Below are positions 33,671 to 46,100 of a stretch of DNA of 64,000 nucleotides, piece after piece (the first letter of the stretch is position 1; each line of letters opens with the position of its first letter). Under the pieces are notes generated by a model. It had not been told where the DNA came from and searched no databases. It was given only the letters and a program-made list of their open reading frames with translations. The DNA is from Isoetes taiwanensis (Eukaryota; Streptophyta; Lycopodiopsida; Isoetales; Isoetaceae): the NCBI GenBank assembly GCA_021234155.1, contig JAJEKV010000015.1:1646852-1710851 (forward strand), read 5' to 3'. Position numbers and translations under genes: made by a program.

Positions 33671-34420
33671 ATCGGACGGCTTAGATAGGTTACCTTTTTT
33701 TAGGGTTTCTCAACAGGAGCGAGAGTTTGCTGGATGTCCTTGGTAGCTAGAAGAAAATTGTGGTGGCTATGGCGGATGCCTTATGGTCGAAGATTTAGGT
33801 TTGCTTCTACAATTCTTCAGCAGCATCTTCGACGTACCGATTTGCTTCATGTAACTTAATTCTTTAGCAGCATCTTTGGTATACCCAAACTGCTTCGAAT
33901 CTTAAAGTCAACCATGTCTGCTACAACGCCAGGCTTCAAATTATAGTAAGCTTCAGATTACAGTGGAAGCTCGCAAGGCGCTTTGCACTTCTGGCTTATT
34001 CATAAGGTTTTCAGTCGTAGACAGCTTAAAAGACCCATTTTAAGATCTGGAATTGCAAAAGAACAGGCGGCCTTACCATTTCTTCACGTTTTTGTTTCGG
34101 GCATTTTTGTTTCGTGCAGGGCATTTCGTTTTAAGGGCTTGGAGTTGCTTGAAGATTTTAGGATTTTTGTTTCTCTTCATGGTTCCACAAAATATACAAT
34201 CATGCAATTAGAGCCAGATTTAGAATACAAAAAGCAGATGAAAAAACACTGGTTGATCATGCAGTTAGGACCAGATTTGGAATGCAAAGAGCATATGAAA
34301 ATACGCCAACATGACGATCAACATGCCCTGCAGGTTTGTTTCCTTAGTAGAAAATTTACTTACTTACTTCATGTAGTTTGGTTTTCCATTTTCTGAATGC
34401 TAACTTGAATTTGGTGCCAG

Positions 34421-34541
34421 GTCTTGGATTTCGTTATTTCTGAAGCTTCCAGTCATGGCATCAAGCTCATCCTTTCCTTTGTTAATAACTATGTTGACCT
34501 CGGCGGTCGACCTCAGTATGTTTGGGCAAGGTGGACATCCT
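34421..34541 (+). pseudogene. Captured exon of a mannan endo-1,4-beta-mannosidase
   Basis: After an acceptor-like gtgccag the sequence reads [19 protein letters not shown], then [19 protein letters not shown], the pattern of a conserved internal exon of plant GH5 endo-beta-mannanases (LDFV..EA...GI.LILSLVNNY.DFGGR.QYV.WAR). The enzyme cuts mannan in cell walls. Only this exon is recognisable; the flanks could hold adjoining introns. A stop follows within a few codons, so it is a captured, non-functional piece. Other capture candidates in 33700-34400 and 34700-36100 are not recognised. Confidence 0.75.
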
Positions 34542-34584
34542 GTTGCAGCTGTTAGTTTCTTTCGTGTGTTTACACCATGATTAG

Positions 34585-34700
34585 ACAGCCTTTATTCTTC
34601 TGTTTAAATAGTTGCAGGAGCAAATTGGATATACTATGTGTAACAGCCATTATTCTTCTGTTTAAATACTTGCAGGAGCAAATTGGATATACTATGTGTA
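34585..34700 (+). repeat. 58-bp tandem duplication in the Helitron
   Basis: Two units (34585-34642, 34643-34700) containing ttattcttctgtttaaata and gcaggagcaaattggatat, with few differences. Confidence 0.85.
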
Positions 34701-36575
34701 ACTGCCTGCACTATGGACCAATTGCACATCACGCAAAATGTGCTCTATTTGTTACAAATTGTAGTAGAATGACTGCCCAGAAATACAAAGTTCACAGGAA
34801 TTGGAAAACATACTATGACAATTGATAGTAGAAAACAACATCTTCGGCTGGCCAGCACTGATAAGAAAATGGCTTTTATGATTCCTTCTGAAGAGCTGAA
34901 GAGCTGCTCCCATCAGGACATAAATGTGTCATGTTATAGCCATGGTAATGGTGGTATATTTTGAAATTTAAAATAGCATATTTGTGGTTGATCAACATGA
35001 AGATGCCCAAGTTTAGGATGCAAATGGGGTGATGGATTATACAGGATTTGAGTCAAAAAGGCCTGCAGACCTATTCAAAAGATACAGGATTTTACTTGCA
35101 GATTCAAAAGGTTAGAAAACGTTTTAAAGCGTGTGCAACAGAATGTTGAAGGGGATTGCCCAGTTTCTTAGGAGGCAATGGCAACTGAAGCTGGAAACAT
35201 TTCAGAGCCTATGGTATTTTGTATGGTATGTGGTGATAATGTACACAAAGATTGCTTTGAGAGATGGGGTAGGAGAAAGGGTTCTGGTATTGTTACATGT
35301 ATTTATTTCAGAGCTGTTTGTAGTGTTTGAGTCACACCTATGCTCATTTTCTTTGTATTGTATTACTGAGAATGAAATTTTGCAAAGCTGCCATCTACTG
35401 CACTACTGAGTAATAAGGGCCAGAATCATATGTGATAGACATGCTGCAGATCTGTATGGACTACCACTTTTATATTTTGAAGGCATTTCGTGCAGATCAA
35501 GCTTTGCCATGTATGCAGCAAACGATACTGATATTTGCAGGTTATTATTTTTTTTATGACAGTCATGTTGTGATGCCTTGCTAGAGCAATGATACTCAAA
35601 TACAGAGACGATTGATCCTACCAAACAACATGTTGTCATGCATACATGTAAATGTCTAAAGATATCTAGGTGAGGTGTTACGTTGCCCATGCCCACCAAG
35701 TGCACTCATAATATTAAATTATAACTTTAATTATACAGGTATCCACATTCTTCATGCAAAACTTGAAGATTTTACTCATAGACATAGAGATTTTACTCAT
35801 GGCATGGGATGTGCTATCTTGCACATGGACGCTATTCAAGATAGACGGAGTCTAATGGGAATTTTTCATATCATGTTGGAAGTCAAGCCAAGTATAATAG
35901 AAAGTGAAGAAAGAAAGAACTCATACAACCCATATGCAAGTCACGAACCAATAAGTCACGAACCAATTGATTAACTTCTTTTAACATTTGCAATGTATTG
36001 AATGCTATTTTGAATTTGTGTTCCCGCCCAAATTAACATTGTGTAACATGAAGGAGCTATATTTCTTTTCAGCGTTGTTAAACCTTTAGAAAGTCATTGG
36101 GGCCAAAACATTTATAAGGCCCCAACTTAAGCCCAGCAACGCTGGGCACCATTACTAGTTAATAATTAAAATGGTACTAACGTAGTATCGACTTGCAGGC
36201 CAATAGAGCGCTCCGGAGGGCAAGGAGGTCGAGCTAAGAAGACTTGCAACAGAAGTTTTGTTGGAATGTGTTGCAAGGAATGAATAGTACCTGGAAGGAT
36301 AATTTTATATGAAATTGCTAAATCTTGATAAACTTACATGTTGTATTAAGTGACGCTAGTAAGTACCTTGCTTTAATGAAGTTATGAATTGATAAGTTAT
36401 TGGGATAATGTAATGTCGTAGTAATGTTTTAAAAATATTACCTTAGGGTAATTCTAATAATTGTGTAGGTATAATAATAATAAATTGTATGCATCAAGTT
36501 GGTTGCAAGACAAGAAGATCCCAAGGTGGGAAGACCCACGATGCTGCGGACAACATCATTTCAAGGTGGGGAGAA

Positions 36576-38148
36576 TGTGACGTTCCAGCACAGTATACGG
36601 TCCCAGAACGTATATCGTACTGCATCGTCACGCGTACACGCCATCCCGATTGACGTGTACGCCGACGTGTAGCTAAGCAAGTAGCGCCCTAGGGGGCAAC
36701 TTGCAAGTGTGTGCACATTTATTCATGTGTGCACTTTAGCCCACTTAAATAATAAGTGGGCAAGTGGGCAAGTGGGCCAAGTGGGGGCTACATCCACTTA
36801 CCCCACAAGGGCAAGTGGCATGATCTCAAGGGTTGATGGAAACCCTAGCCCTAACTTATAGCCTATATAAGGTATCCAAACCCTAACTTTCTATTTTCGT
36901 CCACAGCCTTCTAGAGCTCCATTTCGCTTGCTCCAAGAGCCAATCTTGGCTCCTGAAGTCTATCTGAGCAGCCTAGCTCATCAGCTTTCCTTTCTGGCTT
37001 CATCTTCAAGCAGTTCCGCAACATGGACGCGTTCAGAGCAGGAGGAGCAAGCCAGGGATCAGGTATTTTGCCAATTCAATAGTCTAATCCGCCTTCCAGG
37101 CATAGAGTAAGTAGGTTTAGCCTATTGAATTGCCCATAATAGCCATCTAGACCTCTAGATATCAAGCCATAACTAAAGAACCTAACTTTTGTGATTTAGA
37201 TTAAATCTTGTTCTTTAGTTCTTCTATGATATGTATGTGATGATGATCTTTGTGGAATCATTGTATTGGGAAGGGGGGTAGAGGCCCTAAAAGCCTAGTA
37301 GTTTGATGCTCCTAGCTAGTCCTCTTTAATGCACTATTAAATTCGGCCTGTGTACAAGAACCACACCTGTTTGTGGGTGGGGGGACCAGACTGGCTTACA
37401 AGGAGGTTCATGTCCTGGCTCATGATCATGTCCCTCTGGTAGTAAAGCCTATCGGGGACTACAGTGCACTAGACCTAATGTTCTGCCATTGTGTGCGGGT
37501 TTTGCATGGGTTCGACACTCTTGGGATGGTGTACACCTCCCATGGAGTTCAGTCGAGTACGGGCAGTGGCCCTCTAGTCACCTTGAGTCAGCATGCCAGC
37601 CTCTGATGGGAGCAATCCCTACCTGCCCCATTGGAACTGGGGAGATGCAACAGCCCCTCTGGCTATGCATCCGACGGGCTACAGTCAAGTCCCAAGACCT
37701 TTCAACTTACTCTGCAAAGTGTGCACAGGAGGGGCGGATGGAGCGGACTACCCAATTGCCATGTTCCAATGCCAGCCAACTCCACTGTTATTGCACTCTG
37801 TCTGTTTGACCTCTGGAGACCCAAGCTTGTCAGTCCATCCCTGTGTTTGAACTTGGGTAGACCTTCCATATGTGATGTACTGATCTCTGTCTATGCAGAT
37901 ATGTGGTGAGCCATCCTTCCTGATGGTCATGTGATGTTGATGTATGTGTACTTACATGTATGTTACGCTTCCGCAGCTAGGTAGGCCCTGAGGGAGACAG
38001 GGTAAAATGACCCCTTCATTCTTCCCACTGGAACTCGTCAAGGTTGCAGTGATACGTGGAGGGCCTTGTATCAGCATGGAGCTGGTATGGGGGATGAACT
38101 CTTGTTTGTATATGGTGAGTGCACCGTATATGAGTAGGGGACGTCACA
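36576..38148 (+). repeat. 3' LTR of element B, 1573 bp
   Basis: TGTGACG...CGTCACA, preceded by the polypurine tract. Nearly the same as 23687-25218 with small indels (for example about 23 extra bases at about 36911). TATA-like CCTATATAAGG near 36862. Directly after it comes gaggt and LINE1 ORF1 sequence. Confidence 0.92.
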
Positions 38149-39030
38149 GAGGTCCATGCAGGATGGAAGAGTTGGTTGATGTCCTGAGGATCAAAGGCCG
38201 GGTACCATATTTGAAAGAAAATTTGGGTATTGGCTCTCGTAATTGTGCCTTGTTTAAGGAGCATTTTAACAAATATCTCGTTTCCACATTCCACAATGAA
38301 GAAAGGGAAACCAAGCCAATAAATCTTAGAAATAGAGATACTTTCAATCAATTTTTCGAGCTCGGCTCTTATCATTGGAGTTTCACTCCCTCATGTCTAA
38401 CACAGCTAATCACTGCTCGATTCACCATCTGTTTTAACCTTGCTTCCACAAACGGGTTTTTCAAAATTTTACCATGGAATACATGCTTGGTTTTTTCCTC
38501 GACTGGCCCACCCTGCTCCTCTTGCAGATTGTTCAAATGCTCCAGAATTGGCACACAGTATTCTGCTGCCTTTACACAGCTCCTATCTCCATCTGTTGCC
38601 TCGTTGCCACCATATCTATAGGAGTTATTGCTTCTCTGGCTCTGAGTCCGACAGGCACGTGAAAAAGTCGCCAAAAGCCATCAAATTTTCTGCGTTCTCT
38701 TCGACTTCCTTTCCTTTTCTCACCCTATTGGTTTCATCATTATTGACTGCTGCATTTTGTCCTTTTGCAGGCTCCAAATCTTTTAAAAATTGTACCAATT
38801 TCCTCCTTTCAAAATCTAACATGACAGACACTCTTCTTGCAATCATTTTGATCTCATTTGGCATAGAATCCAATGTTTGGCTGTCTCTCGCTTTTCTCAA
38901 ATTGTCTTTCCATGACAAAATAGAGGATTTACGATTATCCATAACTAACTTCTCAAAAAACTATGAACCAAAACCAAGAACCAAATCTGTTTTCCCTTTT
39001 GAGTTTTTCTTCTTCTTTTTTTTTCTTTTT
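38149..39030 (-). pseudogene. LINE1 copy 2: 5' part of ORF1
   Basis: Matches 3134-4005. The minus strand encodes the LINE1 ORF1 start (ATG ending at 38942, MDNRKSSILSWKDNLRKARD) and part of the DUF4283-like block (FPFFIVECGNEI, about 38260-38300). It is cut at 38149 by the gypsy LTR. About 24 bases present here (after 38507) are missing in the first copy. Confidence 0.85.
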
Positions 39031-39480
39031 TTTAATATCTTGCTTAAACTTAACGGTAGACTTTAACTATGATTTTCCCATCATGCCAATCACAGAAGAC
39101 ATGGAATACACCATTGGCAGCAGCATTTCTATCACCAATGAATTCTTCTAACCAAAACTCTTCAGCAAGAATAGCGTTTTCAGGAATGGTTGAAAAAATG
39201 GGGGCAAAAAGTTGATCTGGGAAGAATTGCTGCATCACCAGGGAGTTCCATAGTACATCAAGCTCCCCTTCAAGCCATCCACATGAATACTGACCGCCCT
39301 GTATCAAAATTGCAAGTAGTCTCACCATGGCACCATTTCTTAGTGCTCAGAAAAGATCCCATGAACTTAGGGTCTCGGTCAGACACTATAGCTCTTTGCA
39401 CACCATACAAGCTGAATATGTTGGTGGCAAATAGCACTGCCGTTTCCAATGCCGTGATCATTGATTTACATCAGTGTGAA
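39031..39480 (-). pseudogene. Gypsy integrase scrap, copy 2
   Basis: Matches 4006-4412. The minus strand has LFATNIFSLYGVQRAIVSDR then DPKFMGSF (about 39350-39440), an integrase-core motif around the second catalytic Asp. The rest is decayed. Confidence 0.6.
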
Positions 39481-40146
39481 GATAGGCATTGAAAAATTGG
39501 GGGCTTAATTTCTATTTTTCAGTTTGCATTTTTGCTTACCACTAAAAAGTTCCTAGGAATTTTGAGGTTTCTATACAAAATTCGGCAAATACTCATTAGC
39601 TTATATACAAAATCCGGTGGAACATGACACTCACGGGCAAATTATCTAGATAGAGGTACTTCGAGATTTCGAAGCCTGCAATGAAGCCACCTTTATTCAT
39701 GTCCCTATTAAAAAGTTAACCTAATATCACAGCTAGTGGTGAGCCATTCATGTCCCAATGGGTTGCTGTCATTAAAAGAAAAAATCTAACCTAAGAGGAC
39801 GGGCAGTGTAAAGTCACCCTTATTTTACTTAATTCTGCTGTTGAATGTCTTCCATAAGGCCATTACGCTTAACATGAAATGGCCGTGACATGCCATTTTT
39901 ATCAAAATACGGCGGTCAGACCAGTTCAAAACCAAACTACGGCCTCACAGCCAAGTAAAATTCGCGGCATATTTTTTCAGGCGGAGATTTAGGCGCCATA
40001 TTTCCACACGATCGGCTCTCCGTCTTCCTCATAGCCAGGGATTTTCCCGTAGTAGCTCATTTGATCCTAAATTGCGTTCTTATGTTTTCCCGGCAATTCA
40101 ATGCATCAGTCGATCTTGAGGAGCTAGTACCTCCTTCTCACGCGTG
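39481..40146 (+). other. ATRX copy 2 promoter and 5' UTR region
   Basis: The upstream region is shared with copy 1 but without the hAT insertion or the LINE2/LTR-fragment block. A single CCTCACAG near 39944-39951 is the empty hAT site. An E2F-like ATTCGCGG lies near 39960. No TATA box is clear. Confidence 0.5.
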
Positions 40147-43100
40147 ATGGGTTCGTGCAGTGGTGATATTGAAGGTTTGCAATCTCTCCCTTCTTGAATA
40201 AGCATGTAGTAGCAGTCTCTCTCTTCTTGAAGGACTGCTTGTAAATTTGCTTTTGATATAACTTTCCTTTTATTGAATCAATTATCTGCTTTATCTAACT
40301 TTGATATGAATCTAAATTATGGAAAACTTAATTATTTGCATATGATATATAAGCGCACATCATCTTGAATCTAGAACTGACATAGACAAAAGTCTGGGAA
40401 TGTATAGTCAATCGAGCTAGTTATGATGTATGCTATGCACAACTTTGCAGAAGAAGACAATGTGATTAAAGCGAGGCAAGACCCATTTATAAATGTACAG
40501 CCAAGTGAGAGGTATGGTTGTCATTTGGTCATACCTATGTGCTCTTTACCATAGCGTGTCTTTCATGTGGGTCATACCAGGGATGGAATATTGGATTATA
40601 GTGATACCAACTCTGATGATGGAGAAGCTTCTGACGTATCAGATGGTGATACATTGTCCAATGAGGAAGATGATGTTTCCCTATCTGAAGATGAGAGATA
40701 CACCATGGAGGTATTTGTTAAGAGCATTTTCTTTGTCAGAATCATGCGTATACTTAAGTATTACGTTTGCAGAAAACTTTAACAAATGAAGAAGTTGAAA
40801 AGCTGGTTGACGAACTTCTGCAAGTTGAGAGTGAGGTATTTGATCCTAACAATTTTTTTGAAACATATATTTTCACCTCTTGCTTCTAATATATTTGAGT
40901 GTTGCACCTTCTTAGGCTGCTGAGGCACAAGAAGCATTAGAGGAGGAGACTCTGGAAAAAATTAAGGAATCTGTCCTAAAGGAGCTTTCGGAGATTCTTT
41001 CCAGCTCGGAGGTATCAAGTTCTTATAATTCGCTTCTATGTAGCATTCACTGAGACTGCAGATCATCAGTTAGATGCAGCAGTGGAGGAAGAAATGGCTA
41101 CTTTTATTGCTCAATGGGAGGATGTGCTGGCTGTTTTGGAAGATCGAAGTTCTATTCTTCAGGTATTTTTCATATTTATAACCCGCGAAAGATCAGCTTA
41201 TACTCGTTTGGGAGGGACCCTCTGCCCCCATTTAGTACGAAAAAAGTTGTGCAAGCTCCTTTGATCTTTTATACATGGATCTGGTGGAAGGTCGATTCTG
41301 AATTGTATAAACAAGGATTACTGCTTTGTGGAGAGAGAATGCATCTGAATTGTCATTTTTTGTTAATTTACTTGCATCATAAATGAACTTTGTTTCATAT
41401 AGGTGAGAATATAAAACCTTATGTGTCTTTCTATTTGTTGCTTGTAGGAACAACTTGAAGATGCTGGTATTGATCTGCCGAGCATTTTTAAGTCTATTGA
41501 GAAACAAGCACCAGATGGCTGTCTAACTGAAGCTTGGAAGAAAAGAACACATTGGGCGGGTGTTGAAGCATCAGAAGGTGTTGCTCAGGTGATAAGGGAA
41601 GCAGAAACGGAGCTTGAATTGCAACATCCTGTACAGAGGTAGACAAAAGACTTACATGGCTTTCATGTAATTTGGTATGTGAATAATGGTGAGTGCTTTC
41701 TTCTATTAGACGCCGTGGAAAGCTTGTTGAAGAAGGGGCCAGTGGATTTCTAGCAAAGAAGATAGGACATTCCTTGCCGACTCCTGAATGGTCGCTGCTT
41801 TCCCAGGTGGGGGAAAGTGTCCCTGAGTGGGCCACCGTTTATGCAGCTTCCACACCAGAGCAAGCAGCACGATTGGGCTTGAAGTTTCCAGGAGCCAATG
41901 AGGTGCATGACACACCCTTCCAGAATATTCTTATGTGCATGAAGTGATCAAGGTAGTTGTATGATGTGTGCAAATATCTCGAATTTCACTAAAGGCACTC
42001 TCGTTTTGCTCATATGAAGTGGTAAGGCATGGGATCTCTGACTGAAGATGACTGTAGGTTGAAGAAATTGGAGATATTGATAGACAAGAAGCTGCAGAAG
42101 TTGCAGCATTGGCAGAGGAGAGTGCACATGGTCTTACTGAAGATCAGCGAACGAGTATAAAGCGGGTATGGCAACGGTGAAGTCCAAAGAAAAATTCTGC
42201 ATTTTGACAATGGTATTGATGTAATGTAGCTACCACTCTGCATGTCACGATCATAAAATTGTGTCTCTAAGTATATAGGTAAGAGATGAAGATGATGTCA
42301 AGAAAATGAGGAAAATACAGCAAATTTCTGCTCCAAACCGCAGAAAAATACATCGTCGGTATCAACAAAAAGCAGCAGAGGTAATGGTGATGATTGGTGA
42401 TTGAACACATTTTGTTTTCTTTGTTCTTGTTCTTTGTACTTGTTTATACTCCTTTAAATTGAATTTTCGGCTAGGCTTTTAGTTTGCCAGAAAGGGCAGT
42501 GTGGGCAAGCACCAAAATGCACAAGTTATGCTAATGATAGGCATTCAGTGAAGGATTTAATGCCCATCCAGAATCCATTCCAGTTGGCGTATTCTTAGTT
42601 GAAATGAAAATGCTGCCTTGCTTCTCACCGAACATAAAGCGTTTTCTACAGAAACATGCCGCCAATGTTTATATTACTTAATGTTGGCGATTGAGCAGAT
42701 TCCTTTTGGTAGAGTTTCTATTTGGTCCTCTCCATGATGACTATTTTTGCTCTATCATGTCTAGCAGGGAAAAAAGGACGTTCTGCCTTCATTTGGAAAC
42801 AAGATAGTCACTGAAGAGGTAAAGAAAGATGTGTCAAAGCCAATAATGGACGAAATAGTCGCGGATGCAGACAATTTAAAAGAAAATGTTATGGATCTCA
42901 TGGGTAAAGGAAATGCCTTGGCTATGCCAGATGCAGCATGTTCAATACAAGTAAAACAGGAAAGTAGTCGGAACTCTGATGATGGAGGGCATAGGCAAGC
43001 AAGTCCAGAATCTGTTCCAAGGTTGCGAGAGGATGTCATTGTTTTAAGTGATGATGATGATGGTTTTGAAGAGTCCTTAGGGAAAAGGAAACGCCTATCT

Positions 43101-46100
43101 ATGAAATGCAATTACGTCCCTACAAACGCTAAGGAGAACAGTTCTGACAGCTCTAGGAGTGGTATGCTCATTATTTATATTCATGTGCTTTTCTGCAATC
43201 TATATTATGTTTATATTTGTCCTTCTATGTATCACACCTTTGTGCATTGATACCTATGTTTGCCCTTTCTATTAGACAAAGAGAATGTTTTTCGGACTGA
43301 GGCAGTTTCAAAACGTGTGGCTCCATCTGGCAGAAAACGTCCTAAGGTCTTAGTTATTGATAGCGAAGATGAGAAGGAAACAAGAACAAATACTGAAACT
43401 GATGAGTTGCCAAGTAAAGAACATTATTCGATACCAAGTTCTGACAGTGATGGGGAGGAGGTTTTGAACCAAAACAAGCGATTAAGACGAAAACGTTGTA
43501 GCAGAAAATTTAAATGCACCGTATGCGATAAATCTTTAACCAGCATGGAAGTGCTTAGACATCCATCATTGGAAGTGATTATCTGCAATGATTGCAAGAC
43601 GCGCTACGAATGTGGTCCATTCTTGAAGGTCATTGTTGTTATTTTGATATAATTAGATCAGATCATGTACTAAGTGTGATTATGTACTAAAGCTGCTTAC
43701 AGGATGAAGATGGTTCAGAAGCTCAATGCCGGTGGTGTGGGGAAGGAGGAGAGATGGTTTGTTGTGACTTCTGTGACAAGGTCTTCTGTCAAAAATGCAT
43801 AATTTCCCGTTTGGGTGAAGAAGAAGTTGAAACAATACTTTATCTAAAGGAATGGAGATGTTTCATTTGTGATCCTAGTCCTTTAGAGAAGTATAAATTG
43901 CTGCTTCAAGAAGCTGAAGAAGATACTAATGAACAGAATAATTATACCAGCTTGAGGTGCAATTTTTTTAACATTGTTTTTCTTTTCTGTTGACATTATA
44001 GTCAAGAATTAATATATTTGCTTGTGTTATTGTGGATTGTTCAGAAAAGGGAAGCACCGGAGAAATATTAGGAAGGTTATGGATGATGATGGACTTAGTG
44101 AACAGACTAAATATAAGTTGCTTCTTGAGAAGGTACATTTATTAAATTCCATTAGATTTCGGAAAGTGCAGTATATGCTTTCTTAGGAAGTTTATTGTTA
44201 CAGGAGCGCCAAGAACGTCTCGACCAATGGTATAAGAATGCCAGGGAGAAAGGCCCAAGTAAAGGAACAGAATCATCCTCCAACCAGCAGCAAGAAAATG
44301 AGAATGATCATTTGTGTGCTGATGATTGTGCAACTCTTGGATGTACGGTTAATATTGCCCACAAAGCTCATGAGGAGCCAGTTGTTCATATACCATTGAG
44401 TATTTCTAGAAATATGAAGCCTCATCAGGTTTGTTTCCTTTTTTTTATTAGCATAGCTGTCAGTCATAATGGTTATTCCATGGTGGTTGTTTGATTGCTC
44501 AACCTTATAATATATTTGATTGCTTTCTGAGTTGCGAATATGTTCGATTTTAATTTCAATTCATCCACTGCATGGCACCGCATCCTAATTTTAGTCTTTA
44601 CTTAAGGATGTGTCCACATTGTTTGCATCCGCTGCGTGACTGTTGTTTTATACCCACTCAGACCACACATTTTCACCAGCTATGGTGTGATGGTCATTTT
44701 GCATGTATTTATCACATGGAATTGAGATGTTCTTAAAAAATTCTTGAAGACGTAGATTAGTTTCACATCTAAAAAAAACGTATCTTGTGATGCAGCTAGC
44801 TGGCGTACGCTTTATGTGGGACAATTGTATCGAATCCATCAAAAAGGTGAAATCAGGGGGGCAGGGACTGGGTTGCATATTGGCACACAGCATGGGGCTT
44901 GGAAAAACTATGCAGGCAAGCTTATTGTGGAGGAATTTGTTGACAGATCACAATGCATTACTTTTTGAGTTGAAGTTATAAATTATATGCATTTTTGGCT
45001 CTGGGTTGTGTTCATGTTCATTTGTTGCTCTTGTAGGTCATAGCTTTTCTGTATACTGTGATGGCAATTGAAGAGCTTGCACTAAGAACTGTGCTCATAG
45101 TTGTTCCAGTCAATGTCTTACATAATTGGAAATACGAATTTGATAAATGGAGACCTAAGGAAGTCAAGCGAATACGTGTTTTTATGCTGGATGACTATAG
45201 GTCAGTATTTTTTCTAGCCCAAAGTAGTGGTAAATATACGTAAATATTAGGACCACTGTATAGACAATTACCTACAGTATGAACTTTGGCACTTGTCTAA
45301 AATTTGAGCTTAGATGTTGGCGCAGTCTCTTGGATGCAAATGCAGTAAAGGTACTTGTGGTCTGTAGTCATCTGCATAACTGTAGCATAACAAAAGGTGG
45401 CCTTATCATCCATGCGTCTTTGCATCCCTTTCTTTGTCCCTGATAATAGTGCTGTGTCATCTCCATAAAACAGTAAGTAACGTGATAATATGAGCTATAA
45501 ACAGAGTACCATCCTCACTAAACTAATAGTAACCTTTCAACATCATTTATACATATCTCAATAATAGGCGAGAGGGGGCAGCCTTTGTTTGAAATCAACA
45601 TTGTTGTCTTACAGTGTTTGACAAAAATATTTATCAAACTTATATTGCTTCGTCATGTTGAATGATAACAAATAATGCTTTCCTTTTACCATTCACGAAG
45701 GCCACGATAGCTTTCCTCTTTGAAGGCTACGAGGTGTTACCAGTTGATCTATTGCAGATTCTTTGGGCCTAAAATCCAGCTTGTCTTCAGTTCTAGTACC
45801 GAGTTCTTTCATCCATAAACTGATTTTTTATTCCAAGATCGACAGTGAAGAGCTTGGAAATGTTCATTATTTTTGCCTGGCTCATGATTAAACTCTTTAA
45901 ATGCAATTTGACTTTGACCTTCAGTCCTGTGTATTAGATTCTCTTTGCTTTATATTCAACATCCAACGAACCATTTGGAACAGTTACAAATCATAGGAGA
46001 GCTATAGAAGGCGCCAATATCGCTATATTGATGAGGCAAACAGGTCAAGGAAATATAAAAGGATCATGATTATATAGCCATGTGCATGATGCATGATGAC

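Larger units (their letters stand above)
33539..36158 (+). mobile_element. Non-autonomous Helitron, 2620 bp
   Basis: The insertion begins TC (33539-33540) and ends CTAG (36155-36158). A GC-rich hairpin GCCCAGC-AAC-GCTGGGC (36131-36147) lies 7 bases before the CTAG. It sits between A and T of the host sequence with no target duplication, and element A shows the exact empty site near 23271-23280. These are the defining Helitron features. No Rep/helicase ORF is present. It carries at least one captured host exon. Confidence 0.92.
23687..38148 (+). mobile_element. Gypsy element B: chromovirus with two LTRs, histone-like ORF and nested Helitron
   Basis: LTRs at 23687-25218 and 36576-38148 bracket PBS, histone-like ORF, ORF X, gag, protease, integrase, chromodomain and polypurine tract. 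RT and most of RNase H are deleted (junction near 31310). A 2.6-kb Helitron sits in the 3' untranslated region. The right LTR abuts LINE1 sequence at 38149. No matching left target duplication exists because the left LTR is shared with element A. Confidence 0.9.
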
